A stretch of 64,000 nt of DNA from an uncultured Christensenella sp. (GCA_910586245.1 CAJUFY010000005.1:75381-139380), one strand, 5' to 3'; positions 1 to 8,259 are shown, numbered from the stretch's first letter. The notes: generated by a model from the letters alone, not told the origin. Made by a program: numbers and translations.

Positions 1-14
1 AAGACGGCGCAGGC

Positions 15-896
15 ATGAAAGTTTTAATCGTAACTTTTTCGGGTACGGGCAACACGAAAAAAATTGCCGAAGCGTATCGGAGCGCGCTTATCGCACGGGG
101 CGCGGAAGCAGATTGTCTGTATCTGCCCTTACAGGAAGAACCCGATTACGGCGCGTACGATCTGATCGGAATCGGTTACCCGATTCACGGTTTTAACGCG
201 CCCGCGAACGTGCTGGCGTTTGCAAAATCCTTGCCGAACTTTGCGGACGGGAAGCGGGCTTTCATTTTTAAAAGTTCGGGCGAGCCGGTGCGCATGAGCG
301 ACGTGTCGTCGTTGAAGCTGATTCGAATTTTAAAGAAGAAGGGCGTTTCGGTTCTCAACGAATATCAGTACGTCATGCCCTACAACATCATTTTCCGCCA
401 TACCGACGCAGAAGCGTACAGAATGTGGGAAACGGCGCAAAGGCTTGTTCCCGCCGACTGTGCGGAAATCCTTGCAGGCAAGCCCCGCCGCGTCAAGCGT
501 ATGTTTTTGGGCGGATTTTTGGCGTGGGTGTTGCGGATCGAACACTGGGGCGCGCGGTTCAACGGCAAACGCTATCGCGTGAACGATCGCTGCATTCACT
601 GCAACAAGTGCGTCAAAAATTGCCCCGCGCACAATATCTGGGTGAGCGACAAGGGGGATTTCCGTTTCGGAAAAGAATGTTTGATGTGCATGCGGTGTTC
701 TTTCCTCTGCCCGGCGGACGCGATCAAGATCGGATTTTTCGGCGGGTGGAAGGTGAACGGCGCTTATTCGTTTGCAAAGCCCGAGAACGACGCGCCCGTG
801 CAGAAAAACGGACACGAAAAGTATTGCGCCAAAGCGTACGAGCGCTACTATGCCGAAGCCGAAAAGCGGATTGCGGCATATGAAAAAGCAAACTGA
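15..896 (+). CDS. EFR1-family ferredoxin (flavodoxin-like plus 2[4Fe-4S])
   Basis: The 293-residue protein joins an N-terminal flavodoxin-like domain to a C-terminal bacterial ferredoxin domain. The flavodoxin phosphate loop is visible at residues 9-14 (SGTGNT). Two CxxCxxCxxxC clusters follow (Cys193/196/199/203 and Cys222/225/228/232), enough for two [4Fe-4S] centres. This order is typical of EFR1 proteins of clostridia, thought to act as cytoplasmic electron carriers; the physiological partner cannot be read from the sequence. It is converged upon by the Fe-S assembly operon and separated from it by a bidirectional terminator. The start is the first ATG, close to the window edge with only a weak upstream purine tract, so an upstream start outside the window is possible. 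Confidence 0.88.
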   Translation: MKVLIVTFSGTGNTKKIAEAYRSALIARGAEADCLYLPLQEEPDYGAYDLIGIGYPIHGFNAPANVLAFAKSLPNFADGKRAFIFKSSGEPVRMSDVSSLKLIRILKKKGVSVLNEYQYVMPYNIIFRHTDAEAYRMWETAQRLVPADCAEILAGKPRRVKRMFLGGFLAWVLRIEHWGARFNGKRYRVNDRCIHCNKCVKNCPAHNIWVSDKGDFRFGKECLMCMRCSFLCPADAIKIGFFGGWKVNGAYSFAKPENDAPVQKNGHEKYCAKAYERYYAEAEKRIAAYEKAN

Positions 897-930
897 AAAG
901 GCAGTCTCCGTCGGGAGACTGCCTTTTTTA
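897..930. terminator. Bidirectional intrinsic terminator
   Basis: Perfect stem GGCAGTCTCC / GGGAGACTGCC with a short loop, flanked by an A-run on the left and T-run on the right. It separates the convergent EFR1 and Rrf2 genes, and the stop codon of the Rrf2 gene lies in the T-run. Confidence 0.88.
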
Positions 931-1317
931 AACGAGCAGATCGGCAAGCGTATAGCCGGAAAGAAATTCGTAAACCGTTTCGTCGAGCTTTTTCCAGATC
1001 GGAAGGGTGGGGCAGGTGCCCGCATTCGGGCAGGAACCGTTTCCCGAACAGCCCGAAACCGCAATGCTCGTTTCCGCTTCGCTTAAAATTTCGGCGACCG
1101 TATAATCCCGCGGAGCGCGCATCAGGCGGTAACCGCCGTTCTTCCCGCGCGAAGCTTCTACGAATCCCGCTTTTACGAGGGACGCCGTAATGTTTTCGGC
1201 ATATTTGTGCGGAACGTGCTGCGCTTCGGCGATGCGTTTGAGCGAACGGAATTCGTTGCTCTTTGCAAGTTCCGTCATCAGGTGCAGCGCGTACCTGCCT
1301 TTTGTGGAAACGATCAT
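928..1317 (-). CDS. iscR: Rrf2-family regulator, IscR-like
   Basis: The 129-residue winged-helix protein begins with the Rrf2 signature (MIVSTKGRYALHLM) and carries three cysteines at 90, 96 and 102, almost the spacing of E. coli IscR (92, 98, 104), which ligate a [2Fe-2S] cluster. It is the last gene of iscS-iscU-iscR and its ATG overlaps the iscU stop codon (ATGA), so it is translationally coupled. A palindrome on the iscS promoter is the obvious candidate operator, suggesting that the operon senses Fe-S status by autoregulation. The function is inferred from the cysteines and the neighbours. Other Rrf2 members such as CymR lack this cysteine triad. Confidence 0.88.
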   Translation of the reverse strand: MIVSTKGRYALHLMTELAKSNEFRSLKRIAEAQHVPHKYAENITASLVKAGFVEASRGKNGGYRLMRAPRDYTVAEILSEAETSIAVSGCSGNGSCPNAGTCPTLPIWKKLDETVYEFLSGYTLADLLV

Positions 1318-1745
1318 TCTTCTTCACCGCCGTGCGCGCATTCGTAGTTTAACAGTTCTTCGCTTACGGGCAGATCGTGTTTGCGGTAATAGTCGATGAT
1401 CGCGTTTTTAATCGCTTCTTCGGCAAGCACCGAGCAGTGCATTTTGTGTGCGGGAAGCCCGTCCAACGCTTCGGCAACCGCCTTGTTGGTGAGTGCGAGC
1501 GCTTCGGAAAGGGGTTTGCCCTTGATGAGTTCGGTCGCCATCGAGCTGGAAGCGATCGCGCTTCCGCAGCCGAAGGTTTCGAACTTCACGTCGGCGATCA
1601 CGTCGCCTTCGATTTTCAGATAAATTTTCATGATGTCGCCGCACTTTGCGTTGCCGACTTCTCCCACGCCGTCTGCGTTTTCGATGACACCCACGTTGCG
1701 CGGATTGCGGAAATGATCCATTACTTTTTCGGTATAAAGCGCCAT
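1314..1745 (-). CDS. iscU: Fe-S cluster scaffold IscU/NifU-like
   Basis: The 143-residue protein matches the IscU/NifU N-terminal scaffold on which cysteine desulfurase builds Fe-S clusters. The three cluster ligands are present at Cys35 (followed by Gly-Asp37), Cys60 and Cys104, the last in the motif KMHCSVLA. The start was chosen at the ATG at 1745, preceded by AAAGGAG; the frame continues upstream but overlaps iscS and has no better ribosome binding site. It lies 23 bp downstream of iscS and overlaps iscR by 4 bp. The C-terminus is short and acidic, and no NifU-type C-terminal Nfu domain is present. Confidence 0.93.
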   Translation of the reverse strand: MALYTEKVMDHFRNPRNVGVIENADGVGEVGNAKCGDIMKIYLKIEGDVIADVKFETFGCGSAIASSSMATELIKGKPLSEALALTNKAVAEALDGLPAHKMHCSVLAEEAIKNAIIDYYRKHDLPVSEELLNYECAHGGEEE

Positions 1746-1768
1746 ATATTTGCTCCTTTTCGGTAAAT

Positions 1769-2956
1769 TTATAAAATGAACTGCCGTTTTCCCGCTTGCA
1801 GATCCCGCCAGACGGGGGAGAACGCGCGGATTTTTTCGACGACTTCCGCAACCGATTCGATCAGATAATCGACTTCTTCTTCGGTATTGTTTTCGTCGAG
1901 GGTGAGCCGCAGGGAGCCGTGCGCGACGTCGTGCACTCTTCCGATTGCGAGCAGTACGTGCGAAGGGTCGAGCGAGCCTGAGGTGCAGGCAGAGCCGGAA
2001 GAGGCGTCGATTCCCTTGTCGCTGAGGTACAGAAGCAGCCCTTCGCCTTCGATGCCTTCGAAACAAAAACTCACGTTGCCGGCAAGCCTTTGGTTGCGGT
2101 CGCCGTTCAATGCACAGTGCGGAATTTTCAAAAGCCCTTCGATGAGTTTCTCGCGCAGCGCGGTAACCTTTTTCGCCGCTTCCGCCATGCCGGCTTCCGC
2201 TTCGCAGAGCGCGGTTGCCATGCCTGCGATTGCGGGCAGGTTTTCCGTCCCCGCGCGCTTCCCGCGTTCCTGCGCGCCGCCTTCGACGAGGGGGAATAGG
2301 GGGGCGTCCGCTCTTGCGTACAGTGCGCCGATCCCGCGCGGACCGCCGAATTTATGCGCGGAAAGGGCGAGGTAATCGCAGTTCAGCGCTTTTACGTCGA
2401 CGGGGATATGACCGACCGCCTGTACCGCGTCGGTATGAAAGAGCACGCCGCGCGCTTTGCAGATCGCGCCGATTTCGGCGGCGGGTTGCAGCGTCCCGAT
2501 TTCGTTGTTGGCGAGCATGACGGAAACGAGGCAGGTGTTTTCGTCGATGGCTTTTTCCGCGTCCGCGACGGAAACGATTCCGTCGTTCCCCGCAGGGAGC
2601 AGTACGATTTCGTAACCTTCCTTTTTCAGCTGTTCCAAAACGTGCAGGACGGCGTGGTGTTCGATCGCCGTAGAGACGATTTTTTTCTTTCCTTTTTTCG
2701 CGCCGAATTTCGCGGCGCTCAGAATCGCCTGATTGTCCGCTTCGCTGCCGCCGGACGTGAAAACGATTTCGCGCGGCTGCGCGTTGATCACGCGCGCGAT
2801 TCGTGCGCGGCTTTCCTCTAAAACTTCCTTTGCGGCTTGTCCCGTTTCGTGCAGGCTCGAAGGATTCCCGAAGTATGCGCGCGCGGTGCGAACGTAAGTT
2901 TCAAGCGCCGAAGGGCGGATTTTCGCCGTTGCGGCGTTATCGGCATAAACTTGCAT
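1769..2956 (-). CDS. iscS: Cysteine desulfurase IscS/NifS
   Basis: This 395-residue class V PLP enzyme converts cysteine to alanine and transfers sulfane sulfur to the scaffold IscU. The PLP lysine is Lys202 in SAHKFGGPRG, and the catalytic cysteine is Cys324 in SSGSACTSG. The start is the ATG at 2956 (MQVYADNAAT), preceded by AAGGAG; the longer frame to 3019 would begin inside the promoter. It is the first gene of the isc operon, expressed from a strong promoter at 2991-3019 overlapped by a palindrome. The gene appears intact. Confidence 0.94.
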   Translation of the reverse strand: MQVYADNAATAKIRPSALETYVRTARAYFGNPSSLHETGQAAKEVLEESRARIARVINAQPREIVFTSGGSEADNQAILSAAKFGAKKGKKKIVSTAIEHHAVLHVLEQLKKEGYEIVLLPAGNDGIVSVADAEKAIDENTCLVSVMLANNEIGTLQPAAEIGAICKARGVLFHTDAVQAVGHIPVDVKALNCDYLALSAHKFGGPRGIGALYARADAPLFPLVEGGAQERGKRAGTENLPAIAGMATALCEAEAGMAEAAKKVTALREKLIEGLLKIPHCALNGDRNQRLAGNVSFCFEGIEGEGLLLYLSDKGIDASSGSACTSGSLDPSHVLLAIGRVHDVAHGSLRLTLDENNTEEEVDYLIESVAEVVEKIRAFSPVWRDLQAGKRQFIL

Positions 2957-2968
2957 TGCCTTCTCCTT

Positions 2969-2993
2969 AATTCCTATATTTCCGATAGGAATT
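2969..2993. promoter_or_regulatory. Palindromic operator of the isc operon
   Basis: Inverted repeat with arms AATTCCTAT and ATAGGAATT around a 7-base centre. It begins at the -10 box and covers the expected transcription start of iscS, so binding would block initiation. The operon-encoded Rrf2/IscR-like protein is the likely ligand; this is inference from position and symmetry. Confidence 0.72.
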
Positions 2994-3019
2994 ATAGCAT
3001 TGTAACCGTTCGCTGTCAA
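2991..3019 (-). promoter_or_regulatory. Sigma-A promoter of iscS-iscU-iscR
   Basis: Perfect -35 TTGACA (3014-3019) and -10 TATAAT (2991-2996) on the minus strand with a 17-bp spacer. Confidence 0.88.
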
Positions 3020-3040
3020 GCGTTTTAAAAGCGGAAATCA

Positions 3041-3071
3041 AAAAACGCTCCCGAAAGGGAAGCGTTTTTTA
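3041..3071 (-). terminator. Terminator of rpsF-ssb-rpsR
   Basis: On the minus strand, stem AACGCTTCCC / GGGAGCGTT with loop TTTC followed by a T-run, starting about 10 bp beyond the rpsR stop codon. Confidence 0.82.
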
Positions 3072-3079
3072 AGTTTCAT

Positions 3080-3415
3080 TTAGTCTGCCTTAAAAGGAAG
3101 CAGAGCCGCGACTCTCGCGCGCTTGATCGCAACCGCAACCACTCTCTGGTGCTTTGCGCAGGTGCCCGTCATTCTGCGGGGAAGGATCTTGCCGCCTTCG
3201 CTCACGAATTTGCGGAGCTTCGCCGTATCCTTGTAATCGATTTCCGATTTTTCCTGGCAGAAAAGGCAAACCTTTTTATAGTTCTGCTTTTTATAGTTCT
3301 TTTTAGCAGGTCTGCCCTCGCGCTGTTCGCGGGGCTGGGTCTCCTTGTTTTCCTGTTCCTCGGTTGCCGCAGGAGCAGCGGTTTCAACTTCGGCTACTTT
3401 TACTTCTTCTTCCAT
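3080..3415 (-). CDS. rpsR: Ribosomal protein bS18
   Basis: The C-terminal 70 residues are a standard bS18: KVCLFCQEK, the YKD..LRKFVSEGGKILPRR core and TGTCAKHQR. Bacterial S18 is usually 70-80 residues; this one is 111 because of an N-terminal extension of about 40 residues, first acidic and then rich in Gln, Glu and Arg. Such low-complexity extensions occur in some clostridial S18 proteins. It is the last gene of rpsF-ssb-rpsR, and S18 pairs with S6 on the 30S platform. The ribosome binding site is AAGGAGTT. Confidence 0.95.
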   Translation of the reverse strand: MEEEVKVAEVETAAPAATEEQENKETQPREQREGRPAKKNYKKQNYKKVCLFCQEKSEIDYKDTAKLRKFVSEGGKILPRRMTGTCAKHQRVVAVAIKRARVAALLPFKAD

Positions 3416-3443
3416 GATAACTCCTTATTTTTTAGTGCGGTTC

Positions 3444-3875
3444 TCAGAACGGAATATCGCCGTCGTCGTCGAACGCTTCGAGCGCAGGTTTCTTTCTTGC
3501 GGGAGCGGGTTTTTCGCTCGCCGCGGGAGCGTCGTAAAAATCGTCCCCCGCGTTCGCGTTGCGTTGGGTAAGGAACTCAACGTCCTGCGCAATGACGTCT
3601 ACCACAGTGCGGCGGGCGCCCTGGTTGTCTTCGTAGTTGCGGATCTGAACGCTGCCCGAAACCGCGACTTTGCTTCCCTTTTTGGTGTAGCGCGCGATGT
3701 TTTCGGCAAGTCCGCGCCAAGCGGTTACGTTAAAGAAATCGGTCTGGCGCTCGCCGTCGGCAGAGGTGTAGGAACGGTTGACGGCGATTGCAAAGTGGCA
3801 AACGCTTACCCCGCCCGAAGTTTCGGTCAATTCGGGATCTCTCGTTAAATTCCCGATTAAAAACACCTTGTTCAT
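3444..3875 (-). CDS. ssb: Single-stranded DNA-binding protein
   Basis: The 143-residue protein has the OB-fold start MNKVFLIGNLTRDPEL, the FNVTAWRGLAEN segment and a short linker ending in the acidic tip DDDGDIPF, which recruits replication and repair proteins in bacterial SSBs. It lies between rpsF and rpsR, the conserved Bacillota order, only a few bases after rpsF. It coats single-stranded DNA in replication, recombination and repair. Confidence 0.96.
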   Translation of the reverse strand: MNKVFLIGNLTRDPELTETSGGVSVCHFAIAVNRSYTSADGERQTDFFNVTAWRGLAENIARYTKKGSKVAVSGSVQIRNYEDNQGARRTVVDVIAQDVEFLTQRNANAGDDFYDAPAASEKPAPARKKPALEAFDDDGDIPF

Positions 3876-3877
3876 GT

Positions 3878-4168
3878 TCAGTTCTCCTTAACTTTCGTAA
3901 TTACGCGCCGTAATACGTCGCTCGAAATTCCCGCAACGCGGTCGAGCTCTTTGATCGTCTCGCCGTTTGCCTGGAACGTCATCAGCGCGAAAAACGCGTC
4001 CTGCTTGTAAGCGATGGGATAAGCCGTCTTCTTTACGCCCCACTTATCCGTGGATTCAACGGCGCCGCCCTGCGAAGCCACGATATCGGCATACTTTTTC
4101 AGTTCAGCCTCTCTCGCTTCTTCTTCCATGTCGCTTTTGAGCAGAATCAACATTTCATACTTCTGCAT
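3878..4168 (-). CDS. rpsF: Ribosomal protein bS6
   Basis: A 96-residue bS6 beginning MQKYEMLILL, with the typical GGAVESTDKWGVKKTAYPI segment. The start at 4168 is fixed by GGGAGGTGAAAAGT immediately upstream; the frame runs 15 codons further but into the leader. It heads the rpsF-ssb-rpsR operon, whose leader contains a hairpin resembling S6:S18 autoregulatory leaders. bS6 dimerises with bS18 on the 30S subunit. Confidence 0.95.
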   Translation of the reverse strand: MQKYEMLILLKSDMEEEAREAELKKYADIVASQGGAVESTDKWGVKKTAYPIAYKQDAFFALMTFQANGETIKELDRVAGISSDVLRRVITKVKEN

Positions 4169-4184
4169 ACTTTTCACCTCCCGG

Positions 4185-4220
4185 TCTTTACGGCATACCT
4201 TTGTAAAAGGCATGCAAGGT
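4185..4220 (-). promoter_or_regulatory. Candidate S6:S18 autoregulatory leader hairpin
   Basis: On the minus strand the rpsF leader can fold into a stem of GCATGCC with GGTATGC (one G-T pair) closing a 9-nt loop, followed directly by a CG that makes a CCG trinucleotide. S6:S18-binding leaders in many bacteria have a hairpin with a conserved CCG. Position and shape fit, but I have not tested it against the covariance model. Confidence 0.45.
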
Positions 4221-4234
4221 TTTTTCGTTCTTTT

Positions 4235-4263
4235 ATTCTACTATATTTTGTTCGGCAAGTCAA
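4235..4263 (-). promoter_or_regulatory. Promoter of rpsF-ssb-rpsR
   Basis: Minus-strand TTGACT (4258-4263), 17-bp spacer, TAGAAT (4235-4240), about 65 bp upstream of rpsF. Confidence 0.8.
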
Positions 4264-4301
4264 CGCCTTTTCAGAGCCTTTCTCGTATTTCGCATAAATT
4301 T

Positions 4302-7300
4302 TTAAGGAAGAGAGGGCAAACTGCTCAGCGTGCCGATCAAATACTGCACGTATTGAATGACGCCCGAAATGCTCAGTTGATTGAGATTTTCGTATTCTTT
4401 CAAAGAATCGGGCTTAAACCGTTCGGGCAATATCTGATAGGGATTGGTTGCGATGAATCCGTGCGCGTACATTTTTCCGAGCGACATGTTGTTTAAAAGA
4501 TCGGTCACGCCGGTAATGTTTTCGCTGATGTCGAGCACCTTCATATCGAAATTGGAAACGATGTTGCCGTTTGCGTCTTCGGTGCAGAAGAGCAGATACC
4601 ATACCCCGTCGAAGAAGCGGTCGAGTTCGTCGTAGCCGCCTTCCGTTTTTTGCATGCGGTAGCGTTCGGTCACCCGATCCGAACCGATCGGTTCGTTAAT
4701 CCCTTCGGCGAAATAACGCATTTCCGCTTCCGTGCGGGTAACGTAGTAAAGTGTGCCGTCCGTCGCGCGATAGACGCGGTAGGACGTTGCTTCGATGAGG
4801 ATATCGCCGTTTTCGGCGGCTTCGTATACGGTTTCGCCGATCCGATAGCCCGTCACGAAGCGGTCGAGATCGATGCGGACGCCTTGTTCGTCGTTATAAA
4901 AGAATCCGTAATCGTCTTCTTGAACGTCGTCTTCGTTGCCCTCGTAGGGGAGGGAGGGGACGGAAGCGTCGTAGCTGACTGTCTTCCATTCGTATACGGG
5001 TTCGACCGTGATTCTGTGTTCGAGATAGCCGCTCGTTTTGCCCGTCTTGACGATCGCGGATTCGTCCGCAATGCGGTCGCCGTTGGTTGCGAACCAGCCG
5101 AGGCTCAACTGCAGGCCGTTTTCATGAACGTAATAAATTTCCACGGGATTCTGCGCGGTGATTTCTACAGGAATCGGAATCAGATGAGACATACCCGCCA
5201 CCAGCATATTGCTCTTGTAAGCCTGCATGATTTCGGCGTACGTACCCGTCGTGATTTTTACGGCTTTCGCTTTGTTTTCTTCGGAAAGATTTTCGTAAGC
5301 GCTGTGGTTGTCGGACACCGCTTTGCTCATTGAAAGATACGAGTATATTTCTTCGCCGAATACGTCGGACACCGTTAAATCCTGAATATCGTCGGCAAGC
5401 GTTTTCAGCGTGCTGTATTTCAGATTTTTCAAAATTTTGTTGCCGTCCAGATCGCCGTCGAGAATATCGCCGAGGCAGACGGAATCGAGCGCGCCGCTGA
5501 ATTCTCCCAAACGGGTGTCTTTGAGCTTTTGCAGAATTTTCGCGGAGTCGGCGTCGATGGAGAGCACGTCGCCCAACGTGAGCGTGTTGATTTTGTTCTG
5601 GCTCATCAGGTCGGTGATCCGCCAGTCGGAAATGGCGTTCAGGAGCAGGGAATCGCTGTTTTCCATGCCGATGATCTGCGAAATTTTTAAGCGTTCGATG
5701 CGGCTTTGCTGTTTCATGTCGGCAAGCGTCCAACCGCTGATCGCGCCCAGCAATCCGCCGTCCGCGCCCGTGATCACGTCGCCGATTTTCAGAGTTTCGA
5801 TCGTATTCTGATCTTTCAGATCGGCGATCGTCCAGTGCCCGATTGCGGCCATCAGCCCCGTAGCGTCGTCGCCGACGCCTAAAACCTGCCCGACGTTTAA
5901 ATCGTCGAGGACGGAGGGATCTTTCAGATCGCCCAGTTTTTTATCTTTCAGCGCCTGCATCAGACCGGAATCTCCGTCTTCCACGCCCAGAACGGTGCCG
6001 AGGCTGAGATCGTCGATGATCGCCTGATCGGTCATTTCGCCCAGACTTTTTCCGCCCAGCTCCTGCATGAGCGCGGAGGAGGTATCGTTGATTTCGAGAA
6101 TCTCGTTGAGTTTGATTCCGTTGATTTTATCCTGTTCGGTCAGATCGGCGATCGTCCAGTTTGCAAGCGTTTTCATGAGTCCGGAAGCGCCGTCGTCGAT
6201 CTTTACCAGATCGCCGATCTTTGCTCCGCCGATCAAATCGGCGTCGGGCGCGGTCAGATCGCCCACCGTTTTTTTGGATTTTCCTTCGAGCATGACGACC
6301 GTTCTCGTTCCGTCGTCGTTTTCTTCGACGTAATAGTCGCCGTTTTCGTAGGATTGCGTTTCTTCGTCGTATTCCGCTTTCGTGCCGTATGCAAGGTACA
6401 GCATCGCGGGGTCGGAATCGGGCGTTACCGAAAGCAACGCTTCGACTTCGAGGTCGTTGATCAGACTTTGCGCGCCCGTCGTCAGATCGCCGATGGTGGT
6501 GGCGGAGGTCGTTCCGTTTTCGTTCTTTTTAAAGCAGAGCGCTTTCATGATCGGGTCGGCGTCGGGGTCGTTTTCTTCGATGCCCAGCGCGTCGGCAAGC
6601 GCAATGCCTTTTACGAGTTCGCTGCCCTGTTCGGTGAGGTCGGCGATCGTGTTTTTGATTTTCACGGGATTGCCCGCTTCGTCCATGCCGTCTTTGTAGC
6701 AGATCGCAACCATGAGCGGGTCGCCGTCCGGCGATATTTTCAGCGCGTCGGCAAGGGCGATTCCCTTTACGAGTTCGCTGCCCTGTTCGGTCAGTTCGCC
6801 GACGGTGACGGCAACTTTTTCCCCGTCTTCTCCCTCTTTGTAAAGAATGGAAACCATGAGCGGATCGGCGTTGGGGTCGTCTGCTTTAACGCCCAGTACT
6901 TCGGCAAGGGCGATGCCTTTGAGCAGTCCCTGCGGATCGTTCATCATATCGCCGACGCTCGTCATTTCGCCGTTCGATTTGTACAAAAGCGCTTTGAGCA
7001 CGGGGTTTTCGGGATCGACGCTGTTGCCGAGTGCTTCGGCAAGTTTTACGGATTTCAACAGATCGACCGCGTTCTCACCCATAAAGTCGCTCACGGTCGT
7101 CTTTACTTTCACGGGATCGCCGTTTTCGTCCAGAACGGGATTTCCGTTTTCGTCCAACTTGTCTTTATAGCAAAGAGAGGTTACGATCGAATTCGGCTTG
7201 CCGCCCGCAAGTTTTAAAACGATTCCTTCGAGTTCGACGTTGGGCAGTACTTGGTCGGAAAAATATTTGCCGATCGAATCGAACCGCACGGATTTGAGCG

Positions 7301-7844
7301 CGTCGAGGTCGAGATCTACGCCCAGATCCTTGATCTGCCCGTTTACGCCTTCGAGCAGTTTGGAAAGGGCGGGCGTGTATTTGTCGAAAGAGCCGAGCGT
7401 CATCGAGCCGGCGCCGCCCTTGAACAGGTCGGCGACTTCGGTCACGAGATCGAGTACGGATTTCTGCGCCGCGTATTCGGTTACGATTTCGCTCGTGTTG
7501 ACGTTGGCGATCTTTAACAGATCGTTCACTTTGGCTTTGGTCCCCGCATAGGCGAATCCGCCCGCGAGCGCGCCGAACGCACCGAAGAACCCGATGACGA
7601 ACGCCAGACATACCGAAAGAATGCGCGCGAAAGAATTGCGCGGCACGTAACGGAAACGGCGGGCGATCTTGCCTTCTTTCACGAGTTGCTTTTCGTATTC
7701 CCACTGGCGTTTTTTCAGCGCTTTGCGTTCTTTCCGGTTGAGCCGTTTCTTCTTTTCGGGGAACGCTTCTTCGCGTATTTCTTCCGTCCGTTTTTCTACG
7801 GGAACGAGCCCCGTTTCTTCTTTGTTTTCATCGAATTTCGCCAT
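4302..7844 (-). CDS. Giant membrane-anchored repeat protein, function unknown
   Basis: I do not recognise a named family. The 1180-residue protein has a charged cytoplasmic N-terminus (Lys/Arg/Glu-rich, residues 1-70), one hydrophobic segment at about 72-97, and a long, presumably extracellular remainder. From about residue 230 it is built of tandem repeats. Several units of about 60 residues contain LxxGIALADALGI and ADPxMxAxxYK with a [IV][GA][DE]LTEQGSELV segment. They are followed by about eight shorter units of 30-38 residues of the type hWTIADLxxQxxIxxLKIGDVL. The last 300 residues are non-repetitive. It is translated 4 bp after the small 7849-8154 gene and is probably co-transcribed with it. 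A surface or stalk-like role is only a guess. Confidence 0.72.
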   Translation of the reverse strand: MAKFDENKEETGLVPVEKRTEEIREEAFPEKKKRLNRKERKALKKRQWEYEKQLVKEGKIARRFRYVPRNSFARILSVCLAFVIGFFGAFGALAGGFAYAGTKAKVNDLLKIANVNTSEIVTEYAAQKSVLDLVTEVADLFKGGAGSMTLGSFDKYTPALSKLLEGVNGQIKDLGVDLDLDALKSVRFDSIGKYFSDQVLPNVELEGIVLKLAGGKPNSIVTSLCYKDKLDENGNPVLDENGDPVKVKTTVSDFMGENAVDLLKSVKLAEALGNSVDPENPVLKALLYKSNGEMTSVGDMMNDPQGLLKGIALAEVLGVKADDPNADPLMVSILYKEGEDGEKVAVTVGELTEQGSELVKGIALADALKISPDGDPLMVAICYKDGMDEAGNPVKIKNTIADLTEQGSELVKGIALADALGIEENDPDADPIMKALCFKKNENGTTSATTIGDLTTGAQSLINDLEVEALLSVTPDSDPAMLYLAYGTKAEYDEETQSYENGDYYVEENDDGTRTVVMLEGKSKKTVGDLTAPDADLIGGAKIGDLVKIDDGASGLMKTLANWTIADLTEQDKINGIKLNEILEINDTSSALMQELGGKSLGEMTDQAIIDDLSLGTVLGVEDGDSGLMQALKDKKLGDLKDPSVLDDLNVGQVLGVGDDATGLMAAIGHWTIADLKDQNTIETLKIGDVITGADGGLLGAISGWTLADMKQQSRIERLKISQIIGMENSDSLLLNAISDWRITDLMSQNKINTLTLGDVLSIDADSAKILQKLKDTRLGEFSGALDSVCLGDILDGDLDGNKILKNLKYSTLKTLADDIQDLTVSDVFGEEIYSYLSMSKAVSDNHSAYENLSEENKAKAVKITTGTYAEIMQAYKSNMLVAGMSHLIPIPVEITAQNPVEIYYVHENGLQLSLGWFATNGDRIADESAIVKTGKTSGYLEHRITVEPVYEWKTVSYDASVPSLPYEGNEDDVQEDDYGFFYNDEQGVRIDLDRFVTGYRIGETVYEAAENGDILIEATSYRVYRATDGTLYYVTRTEAEMRYFAEGINEPIGSDRVTERYRMQKTEGGYDELDRFFDGVWYLLFCTEDANGNIVSNFDMKVLDISENITGVTDLLNNMSLGKMYAHGFIATNPYQILPERFKPDSLKEYENLNQLSISGVIQYVQYLIGTLSSLPSLP

Positions 7845-7848
7845 CCGA

Positions 7849-8154
7849 TTACCTCCTAGCGACGAGGAAACGTTCCGCCCCGTTCACTTCATATTCTCCG
7901 ATCCTTTCCGCAAGAAAAATATCCCCCGCGGAAAATTGCGCTTCGCCGCGCGCCCACTTGATAAACCCGTTTCCCGCACAGATTTTTACGTAATCTTCGG
8001 CGCCTGAAAAGAGCTTGAAGCGCTTGCCCGTGATCCGCAGCAGACCTTCCGCCTTTTCCAGAACGCAGCCCTGTACGGTGCGCGGAGGGCCGAAAGGGAG
8101 CGCTTCGGTAAATTTGCCTTCCGCTTGATCGGAAAGGATTTTAACGAGTTTCAT
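7849..8154 (-). CDS. Small conserved protein, possibly cupin-like
   Basis: A 101-residue protein of unknown function. The C-terminal half (GEAQFSAGDIFLAERIGEYE) resembles the beta-strand pattern of small cupin or AraC-N-like barrels, but there is no metal-binding histidine cluster. It sits immediately upstream of the giant repeat protein with 4 bp between them. Its start codon lies only 6 bp after a good -10 box and no Shine-Dalgarno sequence is visible, so the mRNA may be leaderless. No alternative in-frame ATG exists near the start. Confidence 0.6.
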   Translation of the reverse strand: MKLVKILSDQAEGKFTEALPFGPPRTVQGCVLEKAEGLLRITGKRFKLFSGAEDYVKICAGNGFIKWARGEAQFSAGDIFLAERIGEYEVNGAERFLVARR

Positions 8155-8160
8155 AGGTGT

Positions 8161-8189
8161 ATTATAATATACGGGGGATAAAAAAGCAA
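8161..8189 (-). promoter_or_regulatory. Promoter upstream of the 101-residue protein
   Basis: Minus-strand TTGCTT (8184-8189), 17-bp spacer, TATAAT (8161-8166). The expected start of transcription falls at or next to the A of the ATG at 8154. Confidence 0.65.
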
Positions 8190-8221
8190 GTGATTTGAAA
8201 AGACAACATTTCCCTATTATA

Positions 8222-8256
8222 ATACCCCTCCCCGCCGATCATGCGGGGAGGGGTAT
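8222..8256 (-). terminator. GC-rich hairpin after rmuC, probable terminator
   Basis: Near-perfect inverted repeat ATACCCCTCCCCGC / GCGGGGAGGGGTAT with a 7-nt loop, directly after the rmuC stop codon. The following sequence is AT-rich (TATAATA) but not a pure T-run, so termination strength is uncertain. Confidence 0.55.
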
Positions 8257-8259
8257 GAT

